Source of the DNA: Roseiconus nitratireducens
Lineage (GTDB): Bacteria; Planctomycetota; Planctomycetia; Pirellulales; Pirellulaceae
DNA: 64,000 nucleotides
NCBI RefSeq assembly: GCF_008629675.1
Contig: NZ_VWOX01000005.1
Span: 373,001-437,000 of the forward strand
Direction: 5' to 3'
The notes below the pieces were generated by a model that saw only the letters and a list, made by a program, of their open reading frames with translations, made no database searches and was not told the origin of the DNA. A program made the translations under genes and the position numbers. This document shows, piece after piece, positions 34,889 to 43,971 of the stretch. Numbering within the stretch: position 1 is the stretch's first letter; each line of letters begins with the position of its first letter.

Positions 34889-36145
34889 ATGACCACCTCC
34901 GTCCAAATCGAAAACCTGTCGAAACGCTATCGATTGGGTTTGACCCACACGACCAGCGTCCGCGACCTGGCAAACGGGTTCGCCGGCCGATTGATCCGCC
35001 GAAAGCCGGATACCGATCATCAACCGTCCGAGCGGAAGGGAGATCACTTCTGGGCGCTCAAAGACATCAACTTCTCGATCCGGGAAGGCGACACGGTGGG
35101 CATCATCGGCCGCAACGGGGCCGGGAAAAGTACCCTGCTGAAAATCCTGAGCCGCATCACCAGTCCGACCACGGGACGCGTCGAATTGAATGGCCGCGTC
35201 GCGAGCCTGTTGGAGGTGGGAACGGGTTTTCATCCGGAACTGACCGGCCGCGAAAACCTGTACCTCAACGGGACCATCCTGGGCATGACGCGTGCCGAGG
35301 TCAATCGCCAGTTTGACGCGATCGTGTCGTTTGCCGGGGTGGAGAAATTCATCGACACACCGGTAAAGCGATACAGCAGCGGGATGAAGGTCCGTCTGGG
35401 TTTCGCCGTCGCGGCCCACCTTGATCCGGAAATTTTGATCGTCGACGAAGTACTGGCCGTCGGCGACCTGGATTTCCAACGCAAGTGTCTCGGAAAGATG
35501 GATGACGTGGCCAAAAGCGGACGGACCATCATCTTTGTCAGCCACAACATGGCGGCCGTATCTCAGTTGTGCAAAACCGGCGTCGTGCTCAGCGGCGGAA
35601 CGACGGACGGCGTGATGCCCATCTCCGAAGCGATCGACACCTACATCAGACAGTCGTCGGTCAGTCAAAAAGACGGGCTGTTCCTGATCGATCGCGATGA
35701 AGCAGGATCCATCATTCGCGAGATTTCGGTTCAGCAGTCCGGTGCCAACACCGGCGTCATCCGCCACGACCAAAATTTCGACGTGGAGTTCTCACTGCAA
35801 CTGCCGCCGGAAATTGGCCCGACGAAACTTAGCATCGCCGTTTGCGATCGCTTTCAGAAGAAGATCTTCACCGCAATCACTGATCTGGCGGGAAGCCGGA
35901 ACGATGCCTTTGATCCGCGGCCCGTTCGCACCCTAAACGTGCGAGGCAGGTTCCTGATGCCGGGGAACTACTCAATCGTCGCCGGCCTGCTGGATTCGCG
36001 GGGCGCCATCCTCGATCAACACCACCATGTCTGTCCGTTCCGGATCGAGAATGTCGGTGACGATCCCATTCTTTCCGGAGGTGGAGACTACGGCGTGGTG
36101 TTTGGCGAACACGAATGGCTGGCCCCTTCACCGACATCCTGTTAA
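34889..36145 (+). CDS. wzt: Polysaccharide ABC exporter, ATPase with C-terminal sugar-binding domain (Wzt)
   Basis: 418 residues. The ATPase domain (1-~250) has Walker A GRNGAGKST, RVASLLEVGTGFHPELTGRENLYLNG typical of the Wzt/TagH subfamily, signature YSSGMKVRLGFAVA and Walker B ILIVDEVLAVGD. Residues ~260-418 form an extra beta-sandwich of the Wzt_C type, known to recognise the capped end of the finished glycan. That implies the polymer, or part of it, is exported complete by the ABC route. It lies 61 bp after wzm. Confidence 0.93.
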   Translation: MTTSVQIENLSKRYRLGLTHTTSVRDLANGFAGRLIRRKPDTDHQPSERKGDHFWALKDINFSIREGDTVGIIGRNGAGKSTLLKILSRITSPTTGRVELNGRVASLLEVGTGFHPELTGRENLYLNGTILGMTRAEVNRQFDAIVSFAGVEKFIDTPVKRYSSGMKVRLGFAVAAHLDPEILIVDEVLAVGDLDFQRKCLGKMDDVAKSGRTIIFVSHNMAAVSQLCKTGVVLSGGTTDGVMPISEAIDTYIRQSSVSQKDGLFLIDRDEAGSIIREISVQQSGANTGVIRHDQNFDVEFSLQLPPEIGPTKLSIAVCDRFQKKIFTAITDLAGSRNDAFDPRPVRTLNVRGRFLMPGNYSIVAGLLDSRGAILDQHHHVCPFRIENVGDDPILSGGGDYGVVFGEHEWLAPSPTSC

Positions 36146-36304
36146 TCCGACACGGACATTGACGTCACGATTCACCCTCTGCGCGCGCCGCAATCCGTCG
36201 CGCCAACTCCTTGGAACCTCTAAATTCATGGCTCGACTCTCTCAGCCGATCAGGCAACGCGATCCGGGAACTTATTCGTGAGCGTTCTACTGGAGTCGCC
36301 CCCG

Positions 36305-37264
36305 ATGGCAATCGCACCGGAGGCATCGACCATCGCCTGCCCGTGCGGTAGTGAAACCCTGGATGTCGTCGGATCGTGTCGCGACACGGCCCAACGAACG
36401 ATCAGCCGAGAGGAACGGGATCAACTGGGCGGAATCGATTCCGGGACACTTTATCGGTGCCGCAGCTGTTCGCTGGGATTCCGGTTCCCGCAGCCATCAC
36501 CGGAGGCACTTGCTTCGCTGTACGGTTCAATGGATAGCGAGCGTTGGGTCGACGACGTGACACAAAGCCACGCCTGGAATCGCGTCTGGAAACTTCTCGC
36601 CGACGGCCGATCTTCTCGCGGAAGGATTCTGGACGTCGGTGCCTTCACGGGCGGGTTTCTAGAGCAAATCCCTCGCTCCTGGGACCGCGCCGCCATCGAA
36701 CCGTCCAGCCAGGCAAGACAAATCCTTCGAAAACACGGCATCGATGTGGTCGGTGAGTTGCTCGCGTCCCCGTCCCCGGAACTGCGTGCCGCGTTCGACA
36801 TCGTCACCCTGTTTGACGTCTTCGAACATCTCCATGCCCCGATCGAATCGATGCGCTGGCTGCAGGAAATGGTCCGTCCCGGCGGACGTTTGATTCTCAG
36901 CACCGGAAACATGGATCACTGGACGTGGCACATGCTGCGGGGCGAGCACTGGTACCTGGACCCCGCCCAGCATCTTTGCTTCGGGAGTGAATCCTTTTTT
37001 CGCGACTGGGCCCAACGAAATGGGCTTCGCGTGACGCACTTGGAAACGATCCCCCACGGTCAGCGCTCAGCGAAGCAAGTCTTGATCCAGTCCCTGTCGA
37101 CGCTGTACTTCGCCGGCCGGCAACGGAACACGTTGGGCGCAAGAGTCTCACGTCGATTGCTGCACGCGATCCCGCCGATCGGCCGGTTGAAACACAAAGC
37201 TCACCCTCCCTACACACGCAGCCTTCGCGATCACTTGCTGATCGTTTTCGAAGTTCCCGCGTGA
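36305..37264 (+). CDS. SAM-dependent methyltransferase with N-terminal zinc ribbon
   Basis: 319 residues. The N-terminus has four Cys likely binding zinc (CPCGSE and CRSC, about residues 11-14 and 52-55). A class I methyltransferase fold follows, with motif I ILDVGAFTGGFLEQ and motif II-like IVTLFDVFEHLHAPI. Members of this type often modify or cap glycans, fitting a Wzt with a cap-reading domain. An ATG at 36305 has GGAG nine bases upstream and is preferred over a GTG nine codons earlier. Confidence 0.85.
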   Translation: MAIAPEASTIACPCGSETLDVVGSCRDTAQRTISREERDQLGGIDSGTLYRCRSCSLGFRFPQPSPEALASLYGSMDSERWVDDVTQSHAWNRVWKLLADGRSSRGRILDVGAFTGGFLEQIPRSWDRAAIEPSSQARQILRKHGIDVVGELLASPSPELRAAFDIVTLFDVFEHLHAPIESMRWLQEMVRPGGRLILSTGNMDHWTWHMLRGEHWYLDPAQHLCFGSESFFRDWAQRNGLRVTHLETIPHGQRSAKQVLIQSLSTLYFAGRQRNTLGARVSRRLLHAIPPIGRLKHKAHPPYTRSLRDHLLIVFEVPA

Positions 37265-37386
37265 CTGCGTTCAGCCGAAAACTGATAGCCGCAGCCACGC
37301 GTTGACGCGGCGCGACTTCCTACAACGCCGCGTTCGTCCTGCACGTCTCAATCACAACCAGCCGTCTCCCCAGGAACCCTGAACCG

Positions 37387-38184
37387 ATGGTGTTAAAAAC
37401 CGCTCTGCGAAGCCTGCTGGCAACCTGCGGACTGGAGCTTCGTCTGACACGCAACGTGAATGCGGCTCATGTCGCCGCGAAACGCCAGGCCGTCATCGAC
37501 CGATGGAAGCTGCTTCAACGCTACGATCCGAAATGCGTGCTGGACCTGGGCGCGAACGAAGGGCAATTCGCCAAGATCGTCCGAGAGATTCTACCCGGCG
37601 TACCGATCTATTCGTTTGAACCGCTAGATGACTGTTTCCAAAAACTGGAATCGTTTCTGCAATCATCGGGACCGGGTCAAGCATTTCCGTTCGCACTGGG
37701 CGCGGAGAACGGTCAGGCAACCATTCATCGATCGGAGTTTTCGCCCAGCAGTTCGCTGTTGGAAATGGGAGAGCTTCACGCGGCGGAGTTTCCGGCAACC
37801 GCGAAGACTTACGAACAAACGATCCAGATCAAACGTTTGGATGACGCCGTGGAGAAGCTGCCATTGACGTCTCCATTGGTGATGAAAGTCGATGTCCAGG
37901 GATTTGAGAACGACGTCATCGCGGGTGCTCCTCAAACGCTGCAGCGGACCACAGCAGCGGTGATCGAATTGACGTCGTATCCCCTGTACCGAGATCAGTC
38001 GACGTTCGAAAGCGTTCAAAACCAGATGGCGGCATTTGGCTTTGTCTTCCGCGGCGTGGTCGACCAAATGCACAGCCCGCGCGATGGCCGCATCCTGCAG
38101 TTTGACGCCCTGTTCGAGAATTCGGCTCTTGTCGACCAACCGGCCAACGTCTCCGCGTCACGAAATCGGAGTTCCTGTCCATGA
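37387..38184 (+). CDS. FkbM-family methyltransferase
   Basis: 265 residues. The FkbM fold is shown by motif I VLDLGANEGQFAKIV, then IYSFEPLDDCFQKLE, IQIKRLDDAV and MKVDVQGFENDVIAGA. It O-methylates a small molecule or sugar residue, plausibly on the exopolysaccharide. The stop overlaps the next gene by ATGA. Confidence 0.9.
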   Translation: MVLKTALRSLLATCGLELRLTRNVNAAHVAAKRQAVIDRWKLLQRYDPKCVLDLGANEGQFAKIVREILPGVPIYSFEPLDDCFQKLESFLQSSGPGQAFPFALGAENGQATIHRSEFSPSSSLLEMGELHAAEFPATAKTYEQTIQIKRLDDAVEKLPLTSPLVMKVDVQGFENDVIAGAPQTLQRTTAAVIELTSYPLYRDQSTFESVQNQMAAFGFVFRGVVDQMHSPRDGRILQFDALFENSALVDQPANVSASRNRSSCP

Positions 38185-39452
38185 AAATTGCCATCGTCAC
38201 AACCTCGCCTCCGGGTGAGAACGGGGTGGGGCAGAACTATTTGAGCGCCCTCGTCTCGGCCCTCCCGGGACACGAGGTTTTTGTCGCCGCGTTTCTGCGC
38301 AACGACGCGGACTGGAGAACCGGCGACCGGCCCGATGAAGCTCGGCGATTGATCCTGAAACAGCAATTTGAATCCCCCCGACGATTCGGGCGAGGACCGA
38401 TTGCCAATTGGAGCGGACACCTGACCTTTCGCGGCGTGGCCGTTCCCCACGCCAAGGAAGTCGCCGCCCAATTGATTGACGAATTCCGCGACCGAGGGAT
38501 CGATCGGATCCTGGTCGTGATGGAATCGCCTCAGATGATCCTGCTAGCCGAAGCACTCGGCGAGATCTTCCGTGATCGTCTTTCGATCCTGGTTTGGGAT
38601 CATCCGGAACATGTGCTTTCCCTGTACGGCCAAGACGGTTTGAATCGGTCGTTCCTGATGAAGGCGTTTCATCGATCGGTACTCGCCTCACGCGGTGCCA
38701 TCACGGTGGCTCCGTCGCTGGGTGAATGGCTGCAGGAAATCAATCCCGGACTGACCGTTCGCCTGTTCCGCAGTCCGGTCACGTTGGGCTATCACGAAAC
38801 ACCACGACGTTTACCTTCCGGCTCCAAATTCGAGATCGGATTTGCGGGTAGCGTCACCGCCCCCGATGAACTTGAACGTCTGCAAGCTGCGCTCGATCGG
38901 CTTAGCTGGAGGGTCAACGGTTGCGAGATCGAGCTCAGCTTGTTCGGAAAGCGTTACAAGCTGGTTTCCAGCACGGGCAGAAATGTGCGCTATCACGGCT
39001 TCCTTCCCTCGCAGCGAGACGTGATCGAAAAACTTTCCCACTGCCAGTTGTGCTTTTTGCCACAACCATTCGGGTCGGACCGACGCTGGTTCGCGGAATA
39101 CTCGTTCCCGACCAAAACGAGTACGTACCTTGCTTCCGGTGCGCCGATCCTGGTCAATGCGCCCGCGTGGGCATCGCTTCCCAGGTTTTCTGACAACGAT
39201 TCGACCGATGATGGAACCGGTCGGTTGGGATTCGAATGTACTTCGGATGATTCAAAGGCGATCGCCAAGCTGATCGCAAGAATCGCATCCGATGCAACGT
39301 TCTACGGTGAAGGTTGTGAACGAGCGACTGAATGCGCGCGAACCGCATTCGGCTCCCAACCCGGCGCGATTGCGGTTGCCGAGGGCCTGCAGGTTCCCGG
39401 TCCCGCCCCAACCGCCACCGTTGTCGAATCGCCCGCCGCAGTGCTCACCTGA
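38181..39452 (+). CDS. Putative GT-B glycosyltransferase
   Basis: 423 residues. The start MKIAIVTTSPPGENGVGQNYLSALVSAL has the look of a GT4-like N-terminal domain, and FEIGFAGSVTAPDELERLQAAL plus SFPTKTSTYLASGAPILVNAP match its C-terminal domain. The E-x7-E motif is absent, so family placement is tentative. It is translationally coupled to the FkbM gene through ATGA and ends 11 bp before the next glycosyltransferase. Confidence 0.72.
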   Translation: MKIAIVTTSPPGENGVGQNYLSALVSALPGHEVFVAAFLRNDADWRTGDRPDEARRLILKQQFESPRRFGRGPIANWSGHLTFRGVAVPHAKEVAAQLIDEFRDRGIDRILVVMESPQMILLAEALGEIFRDRLSILVWDHPEHVLSLYGQDGLNRSFLMKAFHRSVLASRGAITVAPSLGEWLQEINPGLTVRLFRSPVTLGYHETPRRLPSGSKFEIGFAGSVTAPDELERLQAALDRLSWRVNGCEIELSLFGKRYKLVSSTGRNVRYHGFLPSQRDVIEKLSHCQLCFLPQPFGSDRRWFAEYSFPTKTSTYLASGAPILVNAPAWASLPRFSDNDSTDDGTGRLGFECTSDDSKAIAKLIARIASDATFYGEGCERATECARTAFGSQPGAIAVAEGLQVPGPAPTATVVESPAAVLT

Positions 39453-39463
39453 GAGAAACCGCA

Positions 39464-40741
39464 TTGAAGATCATTCAAATCAGTGCCGCGGATTTTGGCG
39501 GGGGAGTCGAAACGGTGGTTCGACAACACCACCGGGAGCTATCCCGCCAGGGACATCAGACACAGCTTCTGGTGGGTCGGAAAAAGGGTGGCGAGCGAAA
39601 CACAACCGTCATCCCGCTGCGAACCGGTCCCAAGGGCGCGCTGCGGACGGCGCGATGGATCCAGCGCAACACCGGCCTCCAAAATCTGTACGCACCGGGA
39701 TTTCGAGCGATTGAGCAATCCTTCGCCTTCGAACCCGACGTGTTGCACTTTCATTCCCTCCACGGAGCCGACAGCTACGCGGAATTGGCGGTCGTACGAC
39801 GTTTAAGTCGGCGGTATCCGACGGTCGTCACCCTGCACGATTTTTGGTTGATGACCGGTCACTGCGGATACCCGCTGGAATGTCCACGATGGTTGACCGG
39901 GTGCGGAAAATGCCCGGACCTGACCCGGTACCCGGCCATCGAACACGATGCCACGCGTTGGAATTTTGCGAGAAAACGCAAGCTATTCAAAAATCGTGAC
40001 ATCCAGCTGGTCGTTCCCTCGGCTTGGCTGTTGAACCAAGCACGGCGCAGCCCCATTCTTCGCGACTGCCCGATCTCCGTCGTTACCAACCCGGTCGACG
40101 TCGATACGTTCTCGCCGGCAGTGCAGAATCCAGATCGTGCCCGGTTCGGAATCGGAGAAGACGAAACCGCGGTGATGCTGATCGCCAACCATCTGAACAA
40201 TCCCTACAAGGGAATGGATGATGGCATCGCAGCGCTCAACCGGGTTTCCGACACCAAGATCAAGGTCGTCATCGTCGGCAACTCGGCCGACGAGGTGTCC
40301 AAACGGCTGAAAGTTCCCTCGGTCGCCCTTCCCTACACCACTTCGACAACCGACCTGGCCGAGTACTACCGTGTCGCCGACTTGCTGCTGATGCCGTCGC
40401 GATGTGAAACCTTCGGGTTGGTCGCCGCCGAAGCGATGGCCTGCGGCACGCCCGTGATTGCTTTCGACGCCGGCGCCTTGCCGGAGGTCATCGGCGACCG
40501 AGACACCGGGGTCGTCGTGACCTCCCGCGACACGTCCGCCATGGCAGCCGAAATCGATGCGTTGGCAGCGGACCGCCAACTGCGGCGAACAATGTCCCAC
40601 GCCGCGGCCGAACGAATCCGCCGACTGTTCCACGTCAGCGGCCACACTCGCGGCACCGCCGACGTCTACGAGCGTTGCATTCAAGCACACGCGTGCCGGC
40701 TGCTTGAGCCGGGCCGGTTGGATCCGGCGCCGGCCGGTTAG
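39464..40741 (+). CDS. Glycosyltransferase family 4
   Basis: 425 residues, GT-B fold. The N-terminal acceptor domain begins IIQISAADFGGGVETVVRQHHREL, with LHDFWLMTGHCGYPLECPRW typical of EPS transferases. The C-terminal donor domain has the E-x7-E motif in SRCETFGLVAAEAMACGTPVIAFDAGALPEVI. The TTG at 39464 is chosen because GAGAG lies upstream and homology-like sequence starts there. The stop codon lies in the second unit of a 20-bp tandem duplication. Confidence 0.88.
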   Translation: MKIIQISAADFGGGVETVVRQHHRELSRQGHQTQLLVGRKKGGERNTTVIPLRTGPKGALRTARWIQRNTGLQNLYAPGFRAIEQSFAFEPDVLHFHSLHGADSYAELAVVRRLSRRYPTVVTLHDFWLMTGHCGYPLECPRWLTGCGKCPDLTRYPAIEHDATRWNFARKRKLFKNRDIQLVVPSAWLLNQARRSPILRDCPISVVTNPVDVDTFSPAVQNPDRARFGIGEDETAVMLIANHLNNPYKGMDDGIAALNRVSDTKIKVVIVGNSADEVSKRLKVPSVALPYTTSTTDLAEYYRVADLLLMPSRCETFGLVAAEAMACGTPVIAFDAGALPEVIGDRDTGVVVTSRDTSAMAAEIDALAADRQLRRTMSHAAAERIRRLFHVSGHTRGTADVYERCIQAHACRLLEPGRLDPAPAG

Positions 40742-40750
40742 ATCCGACGC
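40711..40750 (+). repeat. 20-bp tandem duplication across a stop codon
   Basis: Units 40711-40730 and 40731-40750 match at 17 of 20 positions. The change from GGTTGG to GGTTAG in the second unit creates the stop of the preceding glycosyltransferase. Confidence 0.75.
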
Positions 40751-40850
40751 TGGCCGGCCAACGTCGGCGTGGCCTTTTGCCTTTTCGAAACTATATCGCC
40801 CTCAAGACCCTTTCCCGAGGGTCCCCCCAGTCCTTTCTGCTGGTCCTACC

Positions 40851-41918
40851 ATGTTGCAAGCAGTTATCACCACCATTCAGCAGCCTACGGATTGCGTCCT
40901 GCGGTTGGCCAGCGCCCTCGCCGGTACCGAGGCGGGCCTGGTCATCGCGGGCGACACGAAGGGTCCAACGGAATTTGACCTTTCAACGGTGCAGCAGTTC
41001 TCGCCCGAACAGTTGTCATTCCTTTCGATTGATGACCAACTGGCATCTGACTTTTCCCTGACACCGCATTTGCCGACGAAGCACTATTGCCGCAAGAACC
41101 TGGGTTACCTGCACGCGATGCGATTGGGGGCGACGTGCATCTATGAAACCGACGACGACAACGCCCCGATTGAAAACTGGAAGCCCCGTGAACAATGGAT
41201 CAATGGGCTGCGGTTTGTCACGGCGGCGGTCGATGATCAGCCCCGATGGGTAAACGTCTACAAGTGCTTTTCGGATGGTTTGATTTGGCCGCGTGGATTG
41301 CCGCTTGATCGCATCGGCGATGCTTTGACGATGGGTGATGCGCCGGAGACATCGCTATCGACCGCTGCCGACGAAACCGGAAAGTACTGGGCCCCGATTC
41401 AGCAGGGGCTGGCCAACGGAGCTCCCGACGTCGACGCGGTCTGGCGGTTGGTGCTGGACCGCGAATTCGATTTTGAGGATCGAGCCAGCGTGATGTTGGC
41501 CCCCGGACAGTGGTGCCCGTTCAACACGCAAACCACATGGTGGTGGCCGGCCGTTTTCCCGCTGCTGTACGTCCCCAGCTACTGCTCGTTCCGGATGTGT
41601 GACATCTGGAAAAGCTTTGTGGCACAGCGTTGCCTGTGGGAACTCGGTACCGGCGTGGTCTTTCACGCACCGGAAGTGGTTCAGGAGCGGAACCCGCACA
41701 ACTTGATGCGTGACTTCGAGGACGAAGTTCCGGGGTACCTGCGCAATCACGAACTGGTCCAAATCCTCGAGGACGTCTCGCTGCAACAGGGTCCCGAAGC
41801 CGTCGGGCCGAACCTTCGCGCCTGCTACGCCGCCCTGATTGACCGCGACATTTTCCCCGAAAAGGAAATGCAACTGATCGACGCCTGGCTATCCGACGTT
41901 CCCGCCGAGCCGGCTTGA
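40851..41918 (+). CDS. STELLO/DUF288-type glycosyltransferase
   Basis: 355 residues. YCRKNLGYLHAMRLGATCIYETDDDN carries the core Asp-rich (DxD-like) site of the STELLO family. Further conserved blocks are RWVNVYKCFSDGLIWPRGLPLD, the APIQQGLANGAPDVDAVWRL region and PFNTQTTWWWPAVFPLLYVPSYCSFRMCDIWKSF. In plants the family acts in cellulose assembly; the bacterial role is unknown. Here it is one of the EPS transferases by position. The ATG at 40851 begins the typical N-terminus; the upstream frame is spurious. Confidence 0.8.
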   Translation: MLQAVITTIQQPTDCVLRLASALAGTEAGLVIAGDTKGPTEFDLSTVQQFSPEQLSFLSIDDQLASDFSLTPHLPTKHYCRKNLGYLHAMRLGATCIYETDDDNAPIENWKPREQWINGLRFVTAAVDDQPRWVNVYKCFSDGLIWPRGLPLDRIGDALTMGDAPETSLSTAADETGKYWAPIQQGLANGAPDVDAVWRLVLDREFDFEDRASVMLAPGQWCPFNTQTTWWWPAVFPLLYVPSYCSFRMCDIWKSFVAQRCLWELGTGVVFHAPEVVQERNPHNLMRDFEDEVPGYLRNHELVQILEDVSLQQGPEAVGPNLRACYAALIDRDIFPEKEMQLIDAWLSDVPAEPA

Positions 41919-41999
41919 TCCGATCGCTAAGCCTTCGCTTGCTGCTATCGAGTAAGCGTTCTGTCCCTTGTTTCAATTCTCCGCCCCAAGGATACGACC

Positions 42000-42998
42000 T
42001 TGAGCGTTCCACTTCTTTTGCCGAAATCCGCGCCCGCGGAACAAGTGACACTTCCGTCACTGTCGTCACGACCGTTGGTGTCAGTCGTGGTCCCCAGCTT
42101 CAATCAAGGTCGATTCATCGGCGACACCCTCCGCTCGATCCTGGAGCAGGACTATCGACCGTTGCGGATCCACGTCATCGACGGCGGCTCCACGGACGAA
42201 ACCGTCGACGTGCTGAAAAGTTTTGGTGACTTGGACGAGTTGGATTGGCTCTCCGAACGCGACCGTGGCGTCGTGGAGGCGGTCAACAAGGGGTTCGCCA
42301 GAACCGAAGGCGAAATCATCGCCATCCAGAGTTCCGACGACATGTACTTGCCAGGCGCGATCAGCACCATGGTCGACGCGCTGCGTCAACGCCCCCGGCA
42401 TGGATTGGTTTACGCCGACATGGAAACGGTCGACGCGAACGGCGGTTTTCTTTTCCGAAGCAACATCCGCCCGTTCAGCGTGCGAGATTTCCTGAGCAAG
42501 CAGACCTGGGTCCCACAGCCGACGGCGTTCTTCCGCCGCACCCTGCTTGACGTCTGTGGCGGTTGGGACGATCGCTACTTTAGCGCCGACACGGAATTGT
42601 GGATGCGGATGGTATTTCGTACCCAAGTGGAAAAGATCGACAAAGTCATCGCTCAACGTCGACTCCATGATGAGCAGCGCAATCACCAGGCTGCGACGAT
42701 CGCGGACGCCTACCGACGGATGGTTCAGGACTCGCCGGATCTGCAACGTGCCGGCGCCGACCTACGTCGCGCTGCGAAGGCTGGCACCCACATCCATTCC
42801 ATTCGGTACAACGCCAGCGGCTCCGCATGGAAAGCATCCATGCACCTGTGGTCCGCGTTACTTGCCGCTCCTTCGCTGTGGCCGAACTATCGCGATTCGC
42901 CATTGCTGATTCCTGGCTGGATGCCGTTGCGATCCAAGCTTTCGTCTGTGAAACAAGCACTGCTGCAAGCACGAATCCATGAACCCACCCTCCAATAG
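42000..42998 (+). CDS. Glycosyltransferase family 2
   Basis: 332 residues, GT-A fold. The start SVVVPSFNQGRFIGDTLRSILEQDY and HVIDGGSTDETVDVL form the nucleotide-sugar domain. IAIQSSDDMYLPGAI carries the DxD-like metal site, and FFRRTLLDVCGGWDDRYFSADTELWMRM is the acceptor side. The start is TTG at 42000, supported by AAGGA seven bases upstream. Its 3' end overlaps the next gene by 20 bases. Confidence 0.9.
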   Translation: MSVPLLLPKSAPAEQVTLPSLSSRPLVSVVVPSFNQGRFIGDTLRSILEQDYRPLRIHVIDGGSTDETVDVLKSFGDLDELDWLSERDRGVVEAVNKGFARTEGEIIAIQSSDDMYLPGAISTMVDALRQRPRHGLVYADMETVDANGGFLFRSNIRPFSVRDFLSKQTWVPQPTAFFRRTLLDVCGGWDDRYFSADTELWMRMVFRTQVEKIDKVIAQRRLHDEQRNHQAATIADAYRRMVQDSPDLQRAGADLRRAAKAGTHIHSIRYNASGSAWKASMHLWSALLAAPSLWPNYRDSPLLIPGWMPLRSKLSSVKQALLQARIHEPTLQ

Positions 42999-43971
42999 TC
43001 GCCCACTGATCACGGTGGTAATCCCCGCTCTGAACGAGCAGGATCACATCGGTCAATGCCTGGCAGCCCTGTTCGACCAAACTTTTCCCCGCGAGCAGTA
43101 TCAGGTCATCGTCGTTGACAACGGATCGGTCGACCGCACCTGTGAGATCGTGACACAGGCCGGGGCGCGACTTCTGCACGAATCGCGCCGCTCGGCCTAC
43201 TGGGCCAGAAACCGTGCCATCGAGAACTCCGACAGCACCTGGCTGGCATTCACCGACGCCGATTGCTTTCCGGATCCCCATTGGTTGTCGAACCTCCACC
43301 AATGTGCCAAGCGCAACAACGCCTGGATTGTGGGGGGCCTGACGAAGTATGACATCCGGTGCGACAACCTCGGCAATCGGTTGCTGTGCGAGACCCATCA
43401 ACCGTCGCAATTGCGACAGACAATCGAAACGCACCATTGCGTCGCCGGAGGAAACCTGTTCGTCCGGCGCGAGGCCTTCGAACAATTGGGATTGTTTCGC
43501 GTCATCGAGTCGGGCTCCGACATCGAACTTTCCAAGCGGCTTTCTCAGGCGGGTTTCCCCAGCTTCTTTGCCGAAGACGCCGTGGTCCGGCATCAGTGCG
43601 ATCTTTCCAACTGGGACTACCTCCGTCGGACCTATCGCATTCGCAAAGGCCAGCGAAGACACTCCGGTCAACCCTGTGGCGTTCGGCCGGCAATTCAACA
43701 GTTGCGGAAACTCCCCTGGCGTCCGGGCATCCATGCTGTGGGAGCTGACTCAAAACCCGCGAGAACTTCGACACAGTGGATCGCCGAATGGGCGTATCGA
43801 TGGGCCAACCGGTGGGCCGGATTCCTTGGTGAATTCAACGCGTCGATCCGACCGGCGGTCTCGCTGGATGCACCAACCAGGATCGACCCGGCTGGGGCCC
43901 ACAAAACCCACCCTTCGCCCGCGCACGAGTTCCGAATCCCAGTCGCCGCCGGTGAATCTTCAGGACACTAA
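42979..43971 (+). CDS. Glycosyltransferase family 2
   Basis: 330 residues. GT-A motifs are TVVIPALNEQDHIGQCLAALFDQ, VIVVDNGSVDRT and FTDADCFPD (DxD). VAGGNLFVRREAFEQLGLF and SDIELSKRL complete the catalytic domain. The C-terminal ~80 residues are hydrophilic and unlike the core. It begins inside the previous gene and ends flush with the sulfotransferase start (TAA then ATG). Confidence 0.9.
   Translation: MNPPSNSRPLITVVIPALNEQDHIGQCLAALFDQTFPREQYQVIVVDNGSVDRTCEIVTQAGARLLHESRRSAYWARNRAIENSDSTWLAFTDADCFPDPHWLSNLHQCAKRNNAWIVGGLTKYDIRCDNLGNRLLCETHQPSQLRQTIETHHCVAGGNLFVRREAFEQLGLFRVIESGSDIELSKRLSQAGFPSFFAEDAVVRHQCDLSNWDYLRRTYRIRKGQRRHSGQPCGVRPAIQQLRKLPWRPGIHAVGADSKPARTSTQWIAEWAYRWANRWAGFLGEFNASIRPAVSLDAPTRIDPAGAHKTHPSPAHEFRIPVAAGESSGH

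Noticed and set aside
33757..34896. 379-codon minus-strand open frame
   Set aside because: It is His/Asp/Arg-rich and antisense to the Wzm permease gene.
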